Below are positions 58,249 to 64,000 of a stretch of DNA of 64,000 nt, piece by piece. The DNA lies in assembly GCA_000320605.2 (NCBI GenBank), contig KB445799.1:915234-979233 (forward strand), read 5' to 3'. Numbering within the stretch: the stretch's first letter is position 1; the number at the start of each line of letters is the position of its first letter. The notes beneath the pieces were generated by a model, which searched no databases, was not told where the DNA came from, and was given only the letters and a program-made list of their open reading frames with translations. The stretch comes from Gelatoporia subvermispora B (lineage: Eukaryota; Basidiomycota; Agaricomycetes; Polyporales; Gelatoporiaceae). The translations under genes and the position numbers were made by a program.

Positions 58249-59827
58249 ATGGCCGTGCCAACCATTGCACGAGATGTCCGCCCAAGGTAGAGTGCACACG
58301 GCACGTTTTACGATTCATCTCAGCAGCGTACCCTCTAGGTCCGTGTCGGCAGCGAAAGCCAAGTCGAAGGCCTCGCTGAACCACGACGTGCTGTGCTACA
58401 TCGTCTCGTACCTCGAGCAGCGCGAGCTGCTCAACGTCATGGAGACGTGTCATGCGTTCCACTCCGCTGCGCTCAAGCCGCTCGTCCAGCGCATTTCGCT
58501 CTGGCCCATGGGCACGCGCGCGTTGCAGTCGTTCTGCGAGTTCCTCCTCGCCGACCCTGCAGGCCGTGCGGTGCACGTCCGCGAGATCCGGCTCTTCCTC
58601 AACTCCGTGTCGAACCTCCGCTCCGTGCTCCCGACGATCATCCGCGCGCTCGCACTCTGCACGAACGCGGAGGCCCTGACGATGTCGGTCACGGACCAGA
58701 ACCTGCAGCTGTACCCGGACCTCTTTACTGCGGTGACGTCCCTGAGGAAGCTCAAGACTGTGTCCCTGACCGTGTACGGCGGGCCGCGGGCCGCGGGGCT
58801 CATCGCAGCGATGCCGTCAACCTTGACCTCGCTCGAGTTCTCCTTCGACGAGGACTGGTCGGACGCCGCGCGGCTCTTCGAGCACCAGTCGCGTACTCTC
58901 GAGACCCTGCACGTGCGCGGGGCGCACTTCGTCGACCGGCCCACCGCGCAGTTCGAAGCCCTCCGCGAGCTGAGCCTGCGCTTCGGCGAGGCGTCGTACG
59001 ACGTTGCCCTACTCAAGTGGCTCTTCCCCAACGTCACCCACCTCCATCTGGAAGAGGAGTCGTTCCTCACGTGGGAGGATGCGGACGTGCGGGAGGACGC
59101 TGCGCAGGCACACCGCAAGCGGAACCTGGAGGCCCAGGAAAAGGCATCCTGGACGAGCCTCAAGTCGGTCAAGGGCGAGCTACGGAGTATCTGGGCCGCG
59201 GCGTTCGGCTGCACCGTCGACAGCTTGGCCACACGCGTCGAGTCATGCCACGCCAAGAGGCTCGCGGACGTCCTGCACGACATGCAGCCGCGTGAGCTCG
59301 ACTTGGAGGTCCCGATGTATGGTTGGGAAGCGGGCGAATTCCACGCTTTGTTGCACGCCGCGAAGGACTTAACGTCCTTGCGGCTGCGCCTAGAGTTGGA
59401 CCAGGACTCAGGCGTCAAGCCGGACGACATCATGGTGAGTGTTTCTCAGCACGGTGCAAGATCTATGTTACTCACCAACTCTCTCGACGACCAGCTGCAC
59501 ACCGTTAAGTTGCTCGGGCATCTGCCTCTCACCACATTAGACCTGTCCCTCGTGATCGCGGAAGATCACTACGACTATGACGAAGGGCACCCTACGGCGG
59601 AGTCCCTTTCGGACCTTAACATCGAATCGTACGTGCGCCAGTTGGCCGAAAACATCAAGACACTGCGTAAGGCATCTCTTCGCGTTGATGTCAATTCGAA
59701 TTCCGAGTGGAACATCCGGCGCTCGGCCAGCGGGAAGTCATTGTTGGAACGGGCTATGTGGGAGAATAGGCTAGGCGAATCCTACGTCGAGGAAGAGGAA
59801 ACAGACGATGAGTATGAGGATTGTTAA
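58249..59827 (+). CDS. F-box/LRR-type protein
   Basis: Best model: exons 58249-58286, 58339-59434 and 59495-59827, 488 aa. The first 52-bp intron was chosen because it links a Met downstream of the TATA box (MAVPTIARDVRP) in frame to SVSAAKAKSKASL. The second intron (60 bp, GTGAGT...CCAG) is a multiple of three with no stop, so reading through would add 20 residues. The F-box-like region is LNHDVLCYIVSYLEQRELLN...CHAFHSAALKPLV, followed by leucine-rich repeats (LTSLEFSFDEDW; ALRELSLRF; NVTHLHLEEESF; DLTSLRLRLELD) and an acidic C-terminus (EEEETDDEYED). Likely a substrate receptor for an SCF ubiquitin ligase. Strongly GC-rich at third codon positions. Confidence 0.8.
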
Positions 59828-60052
59828 ACCATTATAAGTATCGTTACTCGGCGTCCGGCGTGATTATCGCCCTGAACTTACTAGAAACGGGGACGTTGTG
59901 TATTGTTAATTTGCATGTCGTACATAATGTCTTGCTTCGCTACTACTGAGCTGTACATCAACCGCTCCGAGCTATTAATTCGGAATGTTTCCTCTGCCCG
60001 CTACGGCTTAGGCGTGGGGTCTGTAACGCCACTTTGATATCCAATTGTTCTT

Positions 60053-61719
60053 TTACATATCATTGGGATGTATGTCCGGGATATTGGATGAACCGCCATG
60101 CTGAAATAATTGTATGTTCCATAGGTTGTCCGTAATGTGGTCATTCCGGTACTGTTTCTGAAATGCGCAAGCCGTCAGGCATCGAGAACGATGAGTGGAC
60201 AATCAGCAAGCACGCACATTTCTCGTCTTCACGATGATCTTGCCCATTGAGGAGTTAGGACCAAGAGAGCCATGACCTGTGGAAAACTCTATTGGGAACC
60301 GGTCGTGGTAAATATCAAATCTGTTCCTTCATCAACAGCGAATGCTTGGACCAGGCGCACGGAACGTACTGAATAACGATCCGTCCGAATGCGAAACTTC
60401 CCGGATTACCCCACTGCACTTTACCACTTCTTAACTTGATTGTCTCAGGGAAATTGCCGGACGAACGTGGCCTCACAATTGTGGCGCCGGGCGTATTGAG
60501 AGTGAACTCCGCCCAATCCGAGGATATCAAGACCCGAGCTGCCGTCTTAAAAGTAATGGGGTGTGAAGTGTTCCATCGGAAAGCATCCTCAAGTGCCTGC
60601 GCTCGACAGCGAATATCGGGATCTAAGGATGCACGTGCAACCGCCCAAATTTCTTCGAGTCTGACACTGATGAGCTCCGCAGTGTGAGATGCTGGGAAGA
60701 TCCAACGAGCGTCGTGCCTGAGACGACGATCACGAGCTCTTGTATTCATGCTTTCAGCGATACTCTCGTAATCGCCAACAGCAAAGAGGCGCGTGTGGAT
60801 GTTTGACTGGAATAGTCTAGGTAAACCCTTCTGTTGCCAGATATGATCCATCAGTTCCTGTCCAGATGTGATACTGTCTAGATTATCCTCCGGACAGGAC
60901 CCATGTGCTTTGATATCTCGCTCGGCGATCCAACAAATCTACACAGCACATTAACGATATGACGCGGATCGATGAGCGTATTCGTACCAGATTCAGTCTG
61001 GAACCGAATGTCGCCCCCGTGATAGCGTGCGTTCCATAATCCCTGAAGAACTTCATATATTGACCAAGGCAATCCGAAGTGAAAACTTCAGGCAGGTCCT
61101 TGATTTCGTCTTCACAAACTTTGGTGATCTGATCAGCGTCATATTGGAGACTCGCGGTGTAATATACGTGGCTCATGTCGAAAAGGACATATTGGTGATC
61201 GTCCAGGAAGGACTTGCTGGCTGCATAAACACAGGATTCACCGCCGGCGAATGATGAGTATCGCATACTAAAGCCAGCGTTAGCTTTCAAGGCCTCGCGC
61301 ATCGCAGCACCTTCCCGAATGGCGCAGAAGCTGGCTGTCGTCCTTGTTTCAGTGGAGACGGTGACTTTGTTCGGAACGCAATGTGCCCCATCACCTGGTA
61401 CAGCCCAACATGAGACATATGCGTTCATAGGTGTCAATGATGATAGGATCATCACTTAGATCGTGGACTCACATAGACTAACGCTGTGATCGAGAGCACC
61501 GAGCTTGAGCACAGGCGATACTCTTGCTATGGCAGTGGTGTTGAAAGATAAGGCCTATCATAACACCAGACTTCAGCCTTAGCCTTGCCCTGTTCGCACA
61601 GGTAGCTCGATGCGCACAGCCGTAAAGTCCTGACCAGATATGGCTGTCAGGTTCAGCCCACGACCTAGGATCTGGATTGCAGAAATGTCCGGAACATCGT
61701 CAAGTGCGCATATATCCAT
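60053..61719 (-). CDS. MACPF-domain (pore-forming fold) protein, copy 3
   Basis: Six exons on the minus strand (61618-61719, 61473-61554, 60988-61394, 60370-60938, 60218-60320, 60053-60157; phases 0,1,0,2,0) give 455 aa. The signature here is FFRDYGTHAI followed by ATFGSRLNLV, the most canonical of the three. The N-terminal exon carries LNLTAISGQDF, matching LDLTTMSGQDI in copy 2. The C-terminal block has SSDWAEF and FDIYHD. Exon 5 is 103 nt, the same as in copies 1 and 2. No signal peptide is visible. It lies about 15 kb from the tandem pair and on the opposite strand. Confidence 0.8.
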
Positions 61720-62054
61720 TGACGATTTGTGAGTGATGATCCTCGGAAACTGTGTGAGTGCTTCAGAAGTCCCGGCATAGTATGGAGCTGGAAACGCTCA
61801 GATGCGGGCTGTGCAGTGTGTATCGACTGTCTAAAAGCACACGGTTTCGCACACGTGACCGTTCTATGCTAGCGGAGAAATATCGCGAATACTCGTGTTC
61901 ACATCTATGCGAGGTCCGACAAGCGCAGGTCTAACATTTCAGGAGATACATTACGGTTTCGAAGGCAAGTTAAAACATGATACATATAACAAAACGCGCC
62001 CAAGCGGGAGATGGGGTGAATTAACAGCGATGCGTCCTCGCAGGCTGAACAGCT
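61720..62054. other. Short intergenic region
   Basis: Separates MACPF copy 3 from the TPR/zinc-finger gene. No recognised element. Confidence 0.4.
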
Positions 62055-64000
62055 TTAATATTCTTCCTGCAAGTTCCTCAGAGCGTCCATAAAGTCCTGC
62101 ATAGAAAGAGATCAGCACAAAGACATTGAGTAGCCTATGAAGCCGTACCCAAGCATCATCGTCCCATGGTTTGACACCGTGCGACAGGAGTTCGTTGACT
62201 TCGTCGTGGCTAAATCCACAATTGAGCGCGCGTTCCTCCATCTCGGCGTCAAGTTCATAACGGTCATCTTCATCCATGTAGTCTTCGTCTTCGTCCTCTT
62301 CGACAGGGGACGGGTCGTAGGGTCCAAGGTTGAGTATCCTAAGGAGCTCTTCCCCTCTTGGGGGCTCTTTCGGATTGTAGGAAGCGGTTGCCCACATTTC
62401 GGTCCGCCAGGAGGACCACAGGTGACCCATGATAGCGAGAGTATTGATACTGGGCATCTCGAAGCGATCGTAAAGCGTCTGGAGGTGCCGGATGAACTCC
62501 TTGTCCTTCCACCGCCGAGAGAGACGAAGGTATGTTTTGTCGTGTGCATACGCGCATTTAGCTCCGTAACGGCATCGGTCAAAGAGCCAGTAGACGCAAA
62601 CATTGCGCCCGCTGAAGTTAGATGTGGTGAGATGCGATGCCAGCTAGGACTTCATGGATAAGACTCACAGGTCGTCTCGGAGGCTCTTCTCGTCTGGCGC
62701 ATGTCTGTACCTGCATTGAGCACCCTTGTTGCATCCCTCGTGGTTGTAGAATCGGCATGGAGTCTTGTTTCCGAACACAGCATTCCCGGAATGTTTGTAA
62801 TCCTCCGAATCCGACTCTGTTATAATGTCCGACTTGGCAGACTCATCGGCAACAGGGTCTTCTCTTCGGTCATCTCCTGGTACGGGTCCAATATACAGCT
62901 TCAGGGTGTTTTCCAACTCTTGCCTTGCAGAAGCATTTAACGGGTCCAGTCGTAGCACACACCGGAAGTCTGCACATCGTCAGAATCAATAAGGATGAAA
63001 AGGTGGGAAAATTCTTACCCTTGATTGCGTCCAGGTACTTACCCTGCTCTCTCAGGGCTAGGCCTCGCCGATATCGTGCCTTGATGTTCGTTGGCTCTAA
63101 CCGCAGAGCGCGCTCCGCCGCACTCTCAGCTAGTACCCAGCTAAGATTTGATCAATAGATGCACAAGCAATGACCGGCAATACACTTGCCGTTCGAGTTT
63201 CAGTAGCGCTTGTGCAAGGTTCGTCAAGAATACTGGCAAAGGTTTGTACTCTAATGCCGCTTTGCGGTACAGTTCCGCTGCTTCGACATACTTCCCTCTT
63301 CCAAACAACGTGTTGCCCTAGAGGAAATGTCGGATAGTGCAATGCAATTAGGTAGCGGGTACTCACTTCAGTTTTGAGTTTCTCTGCCTTGACCGCCTTC
63401 GCCCGAGAGTTAGCTGCTCGTTTCGCAGCACGAGCGACAACTTCGGCTTCCCGCGCTCTTGGAGCACGCGGAACCGGCAGAGGCTTCTCGAGTATCGTCT
63501 CTTTGACTGCATCCACAGTTCCATCGGGGTGTAGAGTCACTTCTGCGGTCCTCAATTCTGCCCCGAGGTCTCCTGCCTTCACCTTGACGCCGCACATCTC
63601 GATAAGCAGTCGTATGCTGGGCTGTTCGCCGTTGACGTCGCCGACATAGCCCAGGTAGCCGTCACCGACGCGTGCAAAGACAGCAGGGCTCTCTTCAAGT
63701 CCAGAACCAGTAATTTGAACGTTCGGAAAGACCATTGACTCGACATGGGAGCTCTCAGTCGGGAGGTATACCGCATCCTCTCGTGTGTTGATGCCCGTGA
63801 TGTGCAGAGTCTTCATGCTGTATTCCGAGAAAAGCGCATTCGAGTTGAGCGGGGTCGGAACGCCTGCAGGATTCAAGGCGAAGGTTGAGCGATGGTAGGA
63901 GCCCACGTCCCAAGAGGGGAAGCCCCACTGCGAGAAGAATTGTGGACCACTGCCAAGCGTGAAGTGATTACTGAAGTTCAGACCAAGGACAACGCGGCCC
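62055..64000 (-). CDS. TPR and tandem CCCH zinc-finger protein, 5'-partial at the window edge
   Basis: The minus-strand frame runs open from the right edge (VVLGLNFSNHFTLGSG...WGFPSWDVGSYHRS), so the Met at 63906 is internal and the true start lies outside. After a Lys/Arg/Ala-rich linker come TPR-like helices (GKYVEAAELYRKAAL; LTNLAQALLKLE; IKARYRRGLALREQGKY; DFRCVLRLDP). Two CX7CX5CX3H zinc fingers follow: CRFYNHEGCNKGAQCRYRH (near 62730) and CVYWLFDRCRYGAKCAYAH (near 62570). An acidic stretch (EEDEDEDYMDEDD) precedes the end. The last exon, 62055-62096 (DFMDALRNLQEEY), follows a 52-bp intron. CCCH fingers usually bind RNA and TPRs bind proteins, suggesting a role in mRNA handling; this is inferred from domains only. 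Confidence 0.82.

Noticed and set aside
58181..58273. N-terminal extension of the F-box/LRR frame starting at a TTG
   Set aside because: It overlaps the expected transcription start after the TATA box; the spliced model from the ATG at 58249 fits better.
58387..59433. Long ORFs on both strands overlapping the F-box/LRR gene
   Set aside because: Shadows in other frames of a GC-rich coding exon; Arg/Ala/Pro-rich translations with no conserved motif.
1..64000. CRISPR arrays, rRNA genes, insertion sequences or LTR retrotransposons
   Set aside because: No regularly spaced repeats, rRNA sequence, transposase, reverse transcriptase or integrase reading frames were seen.

Overview
This window is nuclear DNA of a filamentous basidiomycete, most likely an agaricomycete wood- or litter-decay fungus. 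The evidence is dense protein genes split by very short introns (mostly 47-67 bp, GT-AG), a CYP63-type P450, a DUF6533 membrane protein, basidiomycete-style DUF4246 and DUF262 proteins, a HET-domain protein, a BUD32 kinase, eIF3a and a Cch1 calcium channel. It is not bacterial: there are no operons and no Shine-Dalgarno pattern. Exon joins given below were placed by hand from splice signals, reading frame and comparison between paralogs in the window.

Left third (1-21 kb), mostly conserved single-copy genes: a partial conserved hypothetical gene running in from the left edge (1-3136, +); a 288-bp inverted-repeat element (3655-3942); a DUF6533 membrane protein (4425-6102, +); mitochondrial-type NADPH:adrenodoxin reductase (6883-8393, +); a disordered protein with a four-cysteine zinc-type motif (8848-11167, +); a CYP63-like P450 (11897-14148, -); the KEOPS kinase BUD32 (15690-17150, -), divergent from translation initiation factor eIF3a (17700-20932, +).

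Middle (21-48.7 kb): the large Cch1-type calcium channel (21102-28892, -); two Baeyer-Villiger-type flavin monooxygenase paralogs (29559-32220 and 35391-37921, both -) with an F-box-like gene between them; an intron-containing tRNA-Thr(UGU) gene (39036-39128, -); two tandem MACPF-domain genes (40504-42168 and 43673-45335, +); and a DUF262 gene interrupted by a stop at a conserved Trp (46051-48675, -).

Right third (48.7-64 kb), an accessory, recombining region: two intact tandem DUF4246 genes (49419-51303 and 52247-54121, -), a truncated third DUF4246 copy (56690-57375) lying directly against a HET-domain gene (54712-56686, -), an F-box/LRR gene (58249-59827, +), a third MACPF gene (60053-61719, -), and a TPR plus double CCCH zinc-finger gene that runs off the right edge (62055-64000, -).

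The strongest unusual signals are: three MACPF genes sharing one six-exon architecture with no aegerolysin partner seen; a BUD32 intron expanded eight-fold by tandem duplication of an exon-intron junction, next to a GC-AG intron; a 12-nt microexon in the P450; matching 14-nt terminal exons in the two monooxygenases; and decayed copies whose nonsense codons sit at conserved Trp positions.
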